From NCBI RefSeq assembly GCF_900101545.1, contig NZ_FMZU01000027.1:1-64000 (forward strand): a DNA stretch of 64,000 bases. The letters run 5' to 3'. Below the pieces are notes generated by a model. The model made no database searches. It was not told the origin of the DNA and saw only the letters and a list, made by a program, of their open reading frames with translations. Shown one piece after another: positions 18,393 to 27,138 of this stretch (position 1 is the first letter of the stretch; each line of letters begins with the position of its first letter). The position numbers and the translations under genes are program-made. The DNA is from Variovorax sp. CF079 (GTDB lineage Bacteria; Pseudomonadota; Gammaproteobacteria; Burkholderiales; Burkholderiaceae_C).

Positions 18393-19157
18393 ATGCAAGA
18401 GACCCTGTCTTCGGAGCAAAGCGTCGAACTCATCCGCCTCTGGCGGCGCAGGCAGACGCTGTCCCCCGACGAGATGGGCGAGATGTACCGCATCGTCGGC
18501 GGCGCGCTGCGCAGCTGCAACCCGCCCGAGCTGCGCGTGCTCGGCGAGGGTCGTCAGGAACTGGTGGCGCAGTTCATCTATGTCAAGGTGCTGCGGCTCG
18601 ATGCCGATCCGGACGAAGCGGACGATGCCGCGCGCGGCGAGGCCGCGAGCCACAGCGCGCCGTCGAGCGCCTTCGCGCTGTGTGCCTACTTCCGGCGCTA
18701 CCTGATCGACTGCACGCGCGCGAGCGCCTTCCGCCGCAAGCTCTCGATCGGCGACCAGATCACCGAGAGCCAGCTCGAGGTGCAGGTTGGCGCGGCCGAC
18801 AACGCGCAGGACGAACTGGCCGAGCACGGCCTCAACGCGCCCTCGGTGCATGCCGCGGCGCGCGCCTTCATCGCGGGTCTGCCCGAGCCCGAGCGCATCC
18901 TTTTGTGCGAAGGCTTCGGCCGCGAGGCGGCGGGCGGGCTGTCGGGCGTGGCCTCGCGCCACGCCATCGCCTCCTACCACTACCGCGCCGGCCGGCTCGG
19001 CCTCGTGCACAAGCGCGAAGGCCTGCCGGCCGACTATGCGCGCACCACGCTGGGCCAGTGGATCACGCAGACCCTGGGCATCGCGATCGAGGCCGGCAAC
19101 ATGGGCGCGATCCTGCAGGTTTTCAAAATCCTGGGCGCTGAAGCGTCTTATGCCTGA
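18393..19157 (+). CDS. Divergent ECF sigma-factor-like protein in the T6SS locus
   Basis: 254 residues. I read two sigma-70-like parts: an N-terminal helical region with AYFRRYLIDCTRAS near 90-105, in the place of region 2 (core binding and -10 recognition), and LPEPERILLCEGF...GVASRHAIASYHYRAGRLGLV at about 170-205, in the place of the region 4 helix-turn-helix. The sequence is far from well-known ECF groups. The next two genes encode a single-span membrane protein and an exported caspase-like protein, as in sigma/anti-sigma operons. Other DNA-binding proteins are possible. Confidence 0.5.
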   Translation: MQETLSSEQSVELIRLWRRRQTLSPDEMGEMYRIVGGALRSCNPPELRVLGEGRQELVAQFIYVKVLRLDADPDEADDAARGEAASHSAPSSAFALCAYFRRYLIDCTRASAFRRKLSIGDQITESQLEVQVGAADNAQDELAEHGLNAPSVHAAARAFIAGLPEPERILLCEGFGREAAGGLSGVASRHAIASYHYRAGRLGLVHKREGLPADYARTTLGQWITQTLGIAIEAGNMGAILQVFKILGAEASYA

Positions 19158-19185
19158 AGACATAAGACTTTCAGGAACACGCACC

Positions 19186-20277
19186 ATGCCCATCGATCTC
19201 TGGCCCCCGCTCAGCCTCATCCGCGGCACCCTGGGACGCGGCGGCGATCTCGCCCCTGCGGGCGAAGGCGCGGCAACGCTGGCCGAGTCCGCCGCGATCC
19301 CGGCCCGCCGATTCGACGAGACCCTTCTGCTGCCCTTGACCGAGCTCGCCCGCCGCCGCGAGGCCGTGGCCCAGCGCGCCTTTCCGGCCCGCTGGGCGCC
19401 GGGCCGCCTTGTGAGCGTGCTGCACGAAGGCCGGCTGCTCGGCGTGCTGCTCGACAAGTGCCTGCACGGCACGCTGTGGCGCGGCTGGATGGCCGCCAGC
19501 GAAGCCGACTGGGCCAGCGCCTACGACGTGCTGCTCGAGCCCGGCGACGAACCCTTCGAGCCGATGTTCGGTCTGATCCAGACCTGGAACGTGCTCACGC
19601 TCGAACAGACGCCGCAGCTCTGCGCCCGCGTGCTCGGCGAGGTGTCGGCCACGCGGCTGGCCGCGATCCGTGCGGTGCACGACGAATGGGCCGTGCAGCA
19701 GCCGCTGGCCATCGAGCCCGAGCCCGGCCGCATCGCGCTGCGCACGGCCGGCGGCGTGTTCTCCGTGCTCTCGGGCACGCCGCTGGGCGTGGCCGATCCG
19801 CGTGCCGACTACCAGAGCCTCTATCTCGAAGCCGCCGCCCGGCTCGCCACGCCGCTGCAGGCCACGCCGAAGCCGGGCAGCCTGTCCGTCGCGGCGCCGG
19901 CCGGGGAGGGCTGGTGGTCGCGTGTGAAGGCCTGGTTCGGCGCCGACCGGGTGGTGCGGCCCGCGCTGGCGCTGCTGGCACTGGTGGTCGTGGTGCAGAA
20001 CGCGACCCTGATGCGGCCCGGCGCCGGAGACGATGAGGTCCGGTTCCGTTCGGTGCAGGGCCCCGTCACTTCCGCCGCGCCGGCCGAGCTGAGCCTGCGC
20101 TGGAAGGCCGGCGTCGGCATGGACGATGCGAACGCGCTGCTGCGCTCGGCCGGCGCCGAGCTGGTGGGCGGACCGGATGCCGAGGGCCGCTGGCGCCTGC
20201 GCTTCCTGGCCGATGCGGCGCAGGGCCGCGCCATGCTGGCGGGTTCGCCGCTGGTCGAATCGGTGGGGCCGCCGTGA
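19186..20277 (+). CDS. Single-span membrane protein, anti-sigma-like, of unknown function
   Basis: 363 residues from ATG 19186, which has CAGGA upstream; ATG 19150, overlapping the previous stop, is the alternative. The first about 255 residues should be cytoplasmic. A membrane helix lies near 259-276 (ALALLALVVVVQ), and about 85 residues are then periplasmic. That tail (SLRWKAGVGMDDANALLRSAGAELV... ending in SPLVESVG) has the pattern of a small alpha/beta domain often seen at the end of membrane anti-sigma proteins in this group. No zinc-finger anti-sigma motif is visible in the N-terminal part. The stop overlaps the next gene's GTG. Confidence 0.45.
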   Translation: MPIDLWPPLSLIRGTLGRGGDLAPAGEGAATLAESAAIPARRFDETLLLPLTELARRREAVAQRAFPARWAPGRLVSVLHEGRLLGVLLDKCLHGTLWRGWMAASEADWASAYDVLLEPGDEPFEPMFGLIQTWNVLTLEQTPQLCARVLGEVSATRLAAIRAVHDEWAVQQPLAIEPEPGRIALRTAGGVFSVLSGTPLGVADPRADYQSLYLEAAARLATPLQATPKPGSLSVAAPAGEGWWSRVKAWFGADRVVRPALALLALVVVVQNATLMRPGAGDDEVRFRSVQGPVTSAAPAELSLRWKAGVGMDDANALLRSAGAELVGGPDAEGRWRLRFLADAAQGRAMLAGSPLVESVGPP

Positions 20278-22244
20278 CGAGGCGCCGCCTGCGCACCGTG
20301 CTGCTGTTGGCCATGCTGGCCGCAGCCACCTGCGCGGGTGCGGCGCAGCGCGCCTTGCTGGTGGGCGTGTCGGAACTGGTCAACCAGCCTGCGTCGCTGT
20401 GGCTGCAGGCGCCGCGCAACGACGTGATGCTGATGCGCGAGGCCCTGCTGAAGCAGGGCTTCGCGGCCACCGACATCACGGTCGTGGCCGACGGCGTGAG
20501 CGGCGCCGCGCTGCCCGAGGCGCAGCGCATCCACGAGGCGCTGGGGCGGCTGCTGGAGCAGTCGCAAAGCGGCGACTTCGTGCTGCTCTATTTCTCGGGC
20601 CACGGCACGCGTTGGCGCGATGCGAGCAAGCGCTACCAGGAGCCGGACGGCTTGGCCGAGAACTTTCTCGCGCGCGACGTGCGCGGCGCGGTGGGCGGCA
20701 GCGGCGCCTTGCCGGGCGGCCTGCGCGACGTCGATTTCGACGGCTGGGTGCAGGCTTTCCTGGCGCGCAACGTGTTCGTCTGGTCGGTGTTCGACACCTG
20801 CTCGGCCGCCTCGATGACGCGCGGCCGCGCGCCCGCGAGCGCCGAGGTTGTTGTGGGTCCGCCGGACGACGAGGTGCGCTTTCGCGGCATCCGCGCCGAC
20901 CTGCTCGCGCAAGGCGCGGCCGGCGCCTCCGCCGCCGCACCGACGGCACCCGCGGCCCCGGCCGTGCCTCGAGCCCGCTACGTGGCCTTCTTCGCATCCG
21001 AAAGCCACCAGGTCACGCCCGAGCTGCGGCTGCCGCGCAAGGGCCGCGACGCGCAGCCGCAGGGCCTGCTGACCTGGGCCGTGGCCGAGGCGCTGCAGCG
21101 CCGGCCCGCGACCTGGCGCGAGCTCTTCGACGGCGTGCTTGCGCTCTACCCGCCGGTGATCTCCGAACTCGAAGCGCGCTTTCCGCAACGCGAGCTGCCA
21201 TCGCCCGTGGCCGAGGGCAATCTCGATGCGCCGCTGTTCGCCAACGGCCCTCAGCCGCTCGGCACGCGTCCGGTGTGGCGTGCGCAGCGCAGCGGCGCGA
21301 GCCTCGCGATCCAGGCCGGCCAGCTCGACGGGCTGGTGCCGCGGCAGGAGATGCGCGTGCTCGCGAGCCTGGAAGACGGCACCCGGCGCAGCGCGGCCGC
21401 TGTGCTGGCGCAACTCGATCCGGCCGGCGCGCAGCTGCCGGTGCCGGCCGCGCTGCGCGATGTGCCGGGCAGCGCGCTGTGGAGCGTGACGCCGCTGGCC
21501 GAGCCGGCCGCCTTCGCGTTGCGCGTGCGCGCCGACAAGCCCTTGCCCGCGGGACTGAGCTTCGACTACCCCGCCTCCATTCGCCTGGCGCGCGCGGGCG
21601 AGGACGGGAGCGAAGCCGATCTGCGCTGGACCGATCTCGGCCCCGCCGGCCATCGGCTGGAGCTGCTCTCGCCCGCGCTCGGAACCGGCACGGGCCAGGT
21701 CGCGGCCGACCCCGCAGCCTTGCGCGAGCGGCTGCAGGGCTTCGCGCGTCTCAAGTGGCTCGGCGAGCTGAACCGGCTGGCCGGCGGCGCGCGACTCGAC
21801 GGCTTCGAGGCCGCGCTGGAAACCTGGCGTGCCGACCGCATGCTGCGCAGCGAGCCCCTCGCCCGCAGCGCCACGCCGGGCCCGCTGCTCGCGGGCGAGC
21901 GACGCGTGCTGCGCGTGCGCAATACCGGCGGGACTTCGCTCGACATGGTGATCGTCGGCATCGACCCGGAAGGCGGCCTGCGACCGGTGTACCCCGATGC
22001 CTCCGGCGCGAGCAACCGTTTCGAACGCGGCACGCGCGAGCTGCCGGCGGCCAAGCATTTCGAACTGCCCTGGCTGGCGGGCCCGGGTGCGCGCCTCTTC
22101 GTGCTGGCGACGCCGGCCGCGCCGCACAGCGCGCCGCGCCTGTTCGGCGCGGGCGTCGATCCGGCCCTGGCCGATCTGCGCGTGCGCGGGCAACTCGGTG
22201 CACCGAAAGAGCGGCAGGTCTTTGCCGCGATGATTTTTTTCTAG
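20274..22244 (+). CDS. Exported caspase-like (C14) peptidase with C-terminal DUF4384-like domain
   Basis: 656 residues, GTG start overlapping the previous stop. A signal peptide covers about 1-24. The caspase domain spans about 25-280 with His110 in YFSGHGT and Cys176 in FDTCSAAS, the expected catalytic dyad. The C-terminal region after about 540 (LAGERRVLRVRNTGGTSLD, DPEGGLRPVYPD) resembles DUF4384, also found on the kinase of this locus. The predicted location is periplasmic. With the two preceding genes it forms a sigma-like / membrane / exported-protease trio. Substrate unknown. Confidence 0.75.
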   Translation: MTRRRLRTVLLLAMLAAATCAGAAQRALLVGVSELVNQPASLWLQAPRNDVMLMREALLKQGFAATDITVVADGVSGAALPEAQRIHEALGRLLEQSQSGDFVLLYFSGHGTRWRDASKRYQEPDGLAENFLARDVRGAVGGSGALPGGLRDVDFDGWVQAFLARNVFVWSVFDTCSAASMTRGRAPASAEVVVGPPDDEVRFRGIRADLLAQGAAGASAAAPTAPAAPAVPRARYVAFFASESHQVTPELRLPRKGRDAQPQGLLTWAVAEALQRRPATWRELFDGVLALYPPVISELEARFPQRELPSPVAEGNLDAPLFANGPQPLGTRPVWRAQRSGASLAIQAGQLDGLVPRQEMRVLASLEDGTRRSAAAVLAQLDPAGAQLPVPAALRDVPGSALWSVTPLAEPAAFALRVRADKPLPAGLSFDYPASIRLARAGEDGSEADLRWTDLGPAGHRLELLSPALGTGTGQVAADPAALRERLQGFARLKWLGELNRLAGGARLDGFEAALETWRADRMLRSEPLARSATPGPLLAGERRVLRVRNTGGTSLDMVIVGIDPEGGLRPVYPDASGASNRFERGTRELPAAKHFELPWLAGPGARLFVLATPAAPHSAPRLFGAGVDPALADLRVRGQLGAPKERQVFAAMIFF

Positions 22245-22253
22245 GAGATCGAC

Positions 22254-22808
22254 ATGGGCTGGACTTCTGATGGCTCGGTGGACCCGGACGAGGGCCTGCG
22301 CCTGCTCGACCTGGTCTCCGAAGAGGCGGGCGACGACTACTGGATGCTGCTCGAATCCAAGGGCAAGGCGATCGAAGGCGATTCGACGCGCCCCTTCGCG
22401 GACGGCAAGTCGCGCCTGGAGGTCGGTGGCTTCCGCTACCAGCTGGATGTGTTCTCGCCGCCGGGTTCCACCAAGGGGCAGCTGCGCGCAGCTGCGGTCT
22501 TCGTCGTTCGCGATTGCGATGCCGCGAGCGCTTCGATCTCGAGCCTGCTGCGCGACCAGGTGAACGACCTGAAGGTGGTGATCTCGGTGTACAAGGCCGG
22601 CGGCGATACCTCCAAAGACCTCCAGCCGCACCTGGAGCTGGAGCTGACCCAGGCGCGCCTGCTGAACCACACGATGCTGACCGCCGCCAGGTCGGCGCGG
22701 CCGCGCGAAATCATCCAGATCGAATACCAGGGGCTCGAGATCCGCTCCGCGCCGCAGAGCGAGACGGGCCTGCGCGGCGCCGTACGCACTTGCACCATCA
22801 AAAAGTGA
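22254..22808 (+). CDS. Hcp-like protein (divergent tube-protein family), first of two
   Basis: 184 residues, RBS TAGGAG. The C-terminal part (LELELTQARLLNHTML, IIQIEYQGLEI, GLRGAVRTCTI) has the strand pattern of Hcp proteins. The gene stands immediately before tagJ-tssE-tssF-tssG, exactly where impD (hcp) lies in imp-type T6SS clusters. It is clearly not close to the canonical Hcp at 41705-42187. It could be an alternative tube subunit, a cap or a carrier of particular effectors. The fold call is moderately secure, the role is not. Confidence 0.5.
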   Translation: MGWTSDGSVDPDEGLRLLDLVSEEAGDDYWMLLESKGKAIEGDSTRPFADGKSRLEVGGFRYQLDVFSPPGSTKGQLRAAAVFVVRDCDAASASISSLLRDQVNDLKVVISVYKAGGDTSKDLQPHLELELTQARLLNHTMLTAARSARPREIIQIEYQGLEIRSAPQSETGLRGAVRTCTIKK

Positions 22809-22816
22809 GGCCGGAC

Positions 22817-23620
22817 ATGACGAACTCTGCCGAATTCCTCCAGGCCGCCGACCCCGCGGCCGCGCTCAAGGCACTGACGGATGAAGTGCGCGCCAAGCCC
22901 GCCGACAGCAAGCTGCGCGTCTTCCTGGCCCAGCTGCTGTGCGTGCTCGGCCAGTGGGAGCGTGCGCTCAACCAGCTCAACGTCGCGGCCGAGCTCGATG
23001 CGATGGCCATTCCGATGAAGCAGGTCTACGGCGAGGCCGTGCGCTGCGAGGGCCTGCGCGCCGACGTGTTCGCCGGCACGCGCACGCCGATGGTCTTCGG
23101 CCAGCCCGACGAATGGCTGGCGCTCCTGATCGAATCGCTGCTGCGCCAGGGTGCGGGCGACGCGCAGCTCGCCGAAGACCTGCGCGAGCGCGCCTTCGAC
23201 GCCGCGCCCGCCACGCCGGGCACGCTCGACGGCAAGCCCTTCGAATGGCTGGCCGACGCCGACATGCGCCTGGGCCCGGTGCTCGAGGCCTTCGTGAACG
23301 GCCGCTACTACTGGATTCCCTATGCCCGGCTGGCACACGTGAAGCTCGATCCGCCCGAAGACCTGCGCGACTGCGTGTGGCTGCCGGCGCATCTGCAGTT
23401 CGAGAACGGCGGCGAGACGCTGGCGCTGGTGCCCGTGCGCTACGAAGGCACCGAGAAGAGCGGCGACGGCGCATTGCAGCTCGCGCGCAAGACCGAGTGG
23501 CGCGAGCTGCAGCCCGAGGTCTGGGCCGGGCTCGGCCAGCGCATGCTGAGCAGCAGCGATGGCGCCGAGCATGCGCTGATGGACGTGCGCGAGATCCTGT
23601 TCTCGACCGGCGATGCCTGA
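22817..23620 (+). CDS. tagJ: T6SS accessory protein TagJ (ImpE)
   Basis: 267 residues. A tetratricopeptide-like N-terminus (LRVFLAQLLCVLGQWERALNQLNVAAELD) and the C-terminal ImpE part (YYWIPYARLAHVKLDPPEDLRDCVW) identify TagJ. In other systems TagJ binds the TssB sheath subunit and interacts with ClpV. It overlaps tssE by 8 bases. The order Hcp-like, tagJ, tssE, tssF, tssG equals impD-E-F-G-H. Confidence 0.92.
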   Translation: MTNSAEFLQAADPAAALKALTDEVRAKPADSKLRVFLAQLLCVLGQWERALNQLNVAAELDAMAIPMKQVYGEAVRCEGLRADVFAGTRTPMVFGQPDEWLALLIESLLRQGAGDAQLAEDLRERAFDAAPATPGTLDGKPFEWLADADMRLGPVLEAFVNGRYYWIPYARLAHVKLDPPEDLRDCVWLPAHLQFENGGETLALVPVRYEGTEKSGDGALQLARKTEWRELQPEVWAGLGQRMLSSSDGAEHALMDVREILFSTGDA

Positions 23621-24128
23621 ACTCACCGCACAGGAACGCTTGCAGCCCTCGCTGCTCGATCGCCTGGTCGACCATGCGCCCGGCGAGCAGCGCGAGAGCG
23701 ACGACAAGCGCACGCTGACCCGGCAGGCGCTGCGCCAGGCCGTGCTGCGCGACCTGAGCTGGCTCTTCAATGCCACCGGCCATGGCCTGGCCTTCGACGA
23801 CAAGCGTTTTCCGAATGCGGCGCGCTCGGTGCTCAACTACGGATTGCCTATGCTGTCCGGCCAGTTCACGTCCTCCGTTCAGCGTGTCAGCATGGAACAG
23901 GCTCTGAAGAACGCCATCCTGCAGTTCGAGCCCCGCATCCTGCCTCGCACACTCGAAGTTGAACTCGTCATGGAAGGCTCGGCACTTGATTCCCACAACC
24001 GCATTGGCCTTCGGATCCGCGGCATGCTCTGGGCCCAGCCCGTGCCGCTGGAGTTTTTGATGCGCAGCCGAATCGACCTGGAGGAGGGCCGGATCGAAAT
24101 TGAGGACATGACAAGCCCTCAGCGGTAG
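23613..24128 (+). CDS. tssE: T6SS baseplate wedge protein TssE (gp25-like)
   Basis: 171 residues. QPSLLDRLVDH at the N-terminus, LRQAVLRDLSWLFN, and VLNYGLPMLSG are the TssE/gp25 signatures, followed by the ILQFEPRILPRTLEV strand region. TssE is a lysozyme-like-fold (non-enzymatic) baseplate wedge component that starts sheath polymerisation. It overlaps tagJ and is followed by tssF after 7 bases. Confidence 0.95.
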   Translation: MPELTAQERLQPSLLDRLVDHAPGEQRESDDKRTLTRQALRQAVLRDLSWLFNATGHGLAFDDKRFPNAARSVLNYGLPMLSGQFTSSVQRVSMEQALKNAILQFEPRILPRTLEVELVMEGSALDSHNRIGLRIRGMLWAQPVPLEFLMRSRIDLEEGRIEIEDMTSPQR

Positions 24129-24135
24129 CCCAGCC

Positions 24136-26040
24136 ATGGACCCGCGCCTGCTGACCCTGTACGAACAGGAACTGCGCTACTTCCGCGAGAGCTCGGCGGA
24201 GTTCGCGCGCGCCTTCCCGAAGATCGCGAACCGGCTGGGCATCGAGGGCCAGGAGGTCGCCGACCCCTACGTCGAACGGCTGATCGAAGCCACCGCCTTC
24301 CTGTCGGCGCGCGTTGCCCTGAAGCTCGATGCCGAATACCCGCGCTTCACCGGGCATCTGCTCGACATCGTCTATCCGCACTTCATGGCGCCCACGCCAT
24401 CGATGGCCGTGGTGTCCATGGCGGTCGACCCCGACGATGCCAATCTCGCGACCGGGCCCGCGCTGCCGCGCGGCAGCGGCCTGCGCGCGCGCCAGGCCGT
24501 GGGGCAGAACACGCACTGCGAGTTCCGCACCGCGCGCGCGGTGCGCCTCTGGCCGGTCGAAGTGCTGCGGGCGCAGTACTTCAGCTACGCGCCCGACCTG
24601 CCGCTCGCCCAGCATGCGCAGTCGCGCGAGATCCGCGGCGGCCTGCGCATCGCGCTGCGCGCCACCGCCGGCCTCAAGTTCGACCAGATTCCGCTCGACG
24701 AACTGCTGATTCACTTCGGCGGCGCCGAGGATGTGGCCTGGCAGCTGCACGAGTGCATGCTCGGCAAAGCCATCGGCGTGATGGTGCAGCCGCTGGCCGC
24801 CGGCGGCGCGGCCACGGGTGCGGCCGGCAGCGCGGTGCGCCACCTGCCCGCGAGCGCGGTGCAGCCCGCGGGATTCGAGGACGACGAGGCCTTGCTGCCC
24901 GTCACCGCCACCGGCTTCTCCGGCCATCGGCTGGTGCAGGAGTACTTCGCCTTTCCGCAGCGCTTCCAGTTCGCGCGCATCACCGGCTTGCAGCGCGTGC
25001 TCGCGTCGATGGCCGTGACCGAGGTGGAGATCGTGGTGCTGTTCTCGCGCGGCGATGCGGCGCTCGAAAAACTGGTCAGCGCCGAGAACGTGCAACTGCA
25101 TTGTGTGCCGGTCGTCAATCTCTTCAGCAAGCGGCTCGACCGCGTGGCCGTGAATGAGGGCGTGAGCCAGTTCCACCTGGTGCCCGACCGCACGCGCCCG
25201 CAGGACTTCGAGGTGCACACCGTGACCGAGGTGGTCGGCCACGGCAACTCGGGCACAGCCGGCGCGGCGCTGGAACAGCCCTTCCTGCCCTTCTATGCGG
25301 CCTTCCACGGCGCGCGCCACAGCCACCCGGCCTACTTCACCACCACGCGCGAGCCGCGCATGCTGTCGGTCAAGCAGCGCACCGAAGGGCATCGCAGCAG
25401 CCACATCGGCTCCGAGCTCTACATGCAGATCGTCGATCCGCAACAGGCGCCTTACTCCGGTGCGCTGCGGCAGCTGGCCGTCACCGCGCTGGTGACCAAC
25501 CGCGACCTGCCGCTCCTGATGCCGCTGGGCCGCGAGTGCGACTTCGACTGCATCGACTCGTCCCCGGTGCAGCGCGTGCGCATGGTTCGCGGCCCCTCGC
25601 GGCCGGTCTCGCCGGTGGTGGGCCAGGGCCTGGGCTGGCGGGTGGTCGACCACCTGGCTCTCAACTACCTGTCGCTCGCCGACAGTTCGCGCGAAGAAGG
25701 CGCGGCCGCGCTGCGCGAGATGCTGATGCTCTATGCCACGCATGCCGACGAGGTGCGTCAGAGCCAGGTGCGTGGGCTGCTGTCGGTGCGCGCCAGGCCG
25801 GTGGCGCGCCGGCTGCCGCTGGCCGGGCCGATCGCCTTCGGCCGCGGGCTCGAGGTCACGCTCGAGGTCGACCGCAATGCCTTCCACGGCCACAGTGCCT
25901 TCCTGTTCGGGGCCGTCATGGCGCGCTACCTGGCGCGCCACGTGGAGGTCAACCACTTCATCGAGACCGTGCTCACGGCCTCGGGCAAGGGCGAGATCAT
26001 GCGATGGAGGCCGCTGTGCGGGGCACGCCCGATCCTGTAG
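24136..26040 (+). CDS. tssF: T6SS baseplate wedge protein TssF
   Basis: 634 residues, full length. The N-terminus MDPRLLTLYEQELRYFRE with FARAFPKIANRLG and GHLLDIVYPHFMAPTPSM is the TssF (ImpG/VasA) signature. It forms, with TssG and TssE, the wedges of the baseplate around the VgrG spike. The downstream tssG start lies inside its 3' end. Confidence 0.96.
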   Translation: MDPRLLTLYEQELRYFRESSAEFARAFPKIANRLGIEGQEVADPYVERLIEATAFLSARVALKLDAEYPRFTGHLLDIVYPHFMAPTPSMAVVSMAVDPDDANLATGPALPRGSGLRARQAVGQNTHCEFRTARAVRLWPVEVLRAQYFSYAPDLPLAQHAQSREIRGGLRIALRATAGLKFDQIPLDELLIHFGGAEDVAWQLHECMLGKAIGVMVQPLAAGGAATGAAGSAVRHLPASAVQPAGFEDDEALLPVTATGFSGHRLVQEYFAFPQRFQFARITGLQRVLASMAVTEVEIVVLFSRGDAALEKLVSAENVQLHCVPVVNLFSKRLDRVAVNEGVSQFHLVPDRTRPQDFEVHTVTEVVGHGNSGTAGAALEQPFLPFYAAFHGARHSHPAYFTTTREPRMLSVKQRTEGHRSSHIGSELYMQIVDPQQAPYSGALRQLAVTALVTNRDLPLLMPLGRECDFDCIDSSPVQRVRMVRGPSRPVSPVVGQGLGWRVVDHLALNYLSLADSSREEGAAALREMLMLYATHADEVRQSQVRGLLSVRARPVARRLPLAGPIAFGRGLEVTLEVDRNAFHGHSAFLFGAVMARYLARHVEVNHFIETVLTASGKGEIMRWRPLCGARPIL

Positions 26041-27095
26041 CCGTGCCGGCGGCGCGGCCCGAGAGCGTGGCCGAGCGCCTGCAGGCCTGCGCGGACCAGC
26101 CCTGGGCCTACGACTACTTCGCCCTCATGCGGCGGCTGGAGGCGCTCGCGGCGCCGTCGCCGCGCTGGGGCCGCGCGTTGCTGCCCGGCGCCGAGCCGGT
26201 GCGCGTGGGGCAGGAGCCATCGCTGTCCTTCGCGCCCGCGAGCTTCAGCCGCTTCGAGCCGGCCGGCGCGCATTCGCCGCCGCGGCTGCGCCAGCATTTC
26301 TTCGGCTACCTCGGGCCCAACGGCCCGCTGCCGGTGCACCTGAGCGATTTCATCCGCGAGCGCACGATCAACCATGGCGATCCGACCTGGCTCGCTTTTC
26401 TCGACAGCTTCGCGCACCGCTTCAGCCTGTTCTTCTACCGCGCCTGGGCCCAGGCCAGGCCGGCGGTGGGGCTGGACCGGCCGAAGGAGGACGCCTTCCG
26501 CCGCCAGGTGGGCGCGCTGGTCGGCATCGGCACCGCCGCGCGGCAGGAGCGCGACGAGATCCACGACGACGCGCGGCTGCACTTCTCGGGCTGGCTCGCA
26601 CGTCGCGTGCACAACTCCGAGGGCGTGGAGGCGGTGCTGCAGAGCTACTTCGGCGTGCCGGTGCGGCTCGAGCCCTGGGTCGGGCACTGGATGACGCTGC
26701 CCGTGGAGGAACTCACGCGCCTGGGCCGCGGCGAAGCTTCGCGCTCGCTGGGCATGGGCGCGATGCTCGGCCGGCGCGCCTGGGATCGCCAGCACCGCGT
26801 GCGGCTGCACCTCGGTCCGCTCAGCTTCGAGCGCTACCGCATGTTCCTCCCGATCGGCTCGGCACGGCCCGCGCTGCAGCGCTGGATGCAGCAGCTCTTG
26901 GGCGACGAGCTGTACTGGGATGCAGAGCTGATTCTCGAAAAACATGAAGTGCCGCCCACGCGCCTGGGCCGGCAGCGGGGCAACGCGCCCCGGCTGGGCT
27001 GGTCCTCGTGGCTCGGCGAGTGCAAGCGCAAGCGCGATGCGCCCGATGTCCGCATCGATGGCGATGCCGCTCTTTCGCGCGCAGCACTTCAATAA
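26004..27095 (+). CDS. tssG: T6SS baseplate wedge protein TssG
   Basis: 363 residues if the ATG at 26004 is used, which overlaps tssF by 37 bases; GTG at 26043 would remove the short leader. The signature VAERLQACADQPWAYDYFALMRRLEA, followed by FFGYLGPNGPLPVHLSDFIRER, and the C-terminal FLPIGSARPALQRW identify TssG (ImpH/VasB). It pairs with TssF in the baseplate. Confidence 0.93.
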   Translation: MEAAVRGTPDPVAVPAARPESVAERLQACADQPWAYDYFALMRRLEALAAPSPRWGRALLPGAEPVRVGQEPSLSFAPASFSRFEPAGAHSPPRLRQHFFGYLGPNGPLPVHLSDFIRERTINHGDPTWLAFLDSFAHRFSLFFYRAWAQARPAVGLDRPKEDAFRRQVGALVGIGTAARQERDEIHDDARLHFSGWLARRVHNSEGVEAVLQSYFGVPVRLEPWVGHWMTLPVEELTRLGRGEASRSLGMGAMLGRRAWDRQHRVRLHLGPLSFERYRMFLPIGSARPALQRWMQQLLGDELYWDAELILEKHEVPPTRLGRQRGNAPRLGWSSWLGECKRKRDAPDVRIDGDAALSRAALQ

Positions 27096-27138
27096 AAAAA
27101 CCCAGGGCCGTTCGTCTTGACTACATACGGAGAAGCTC

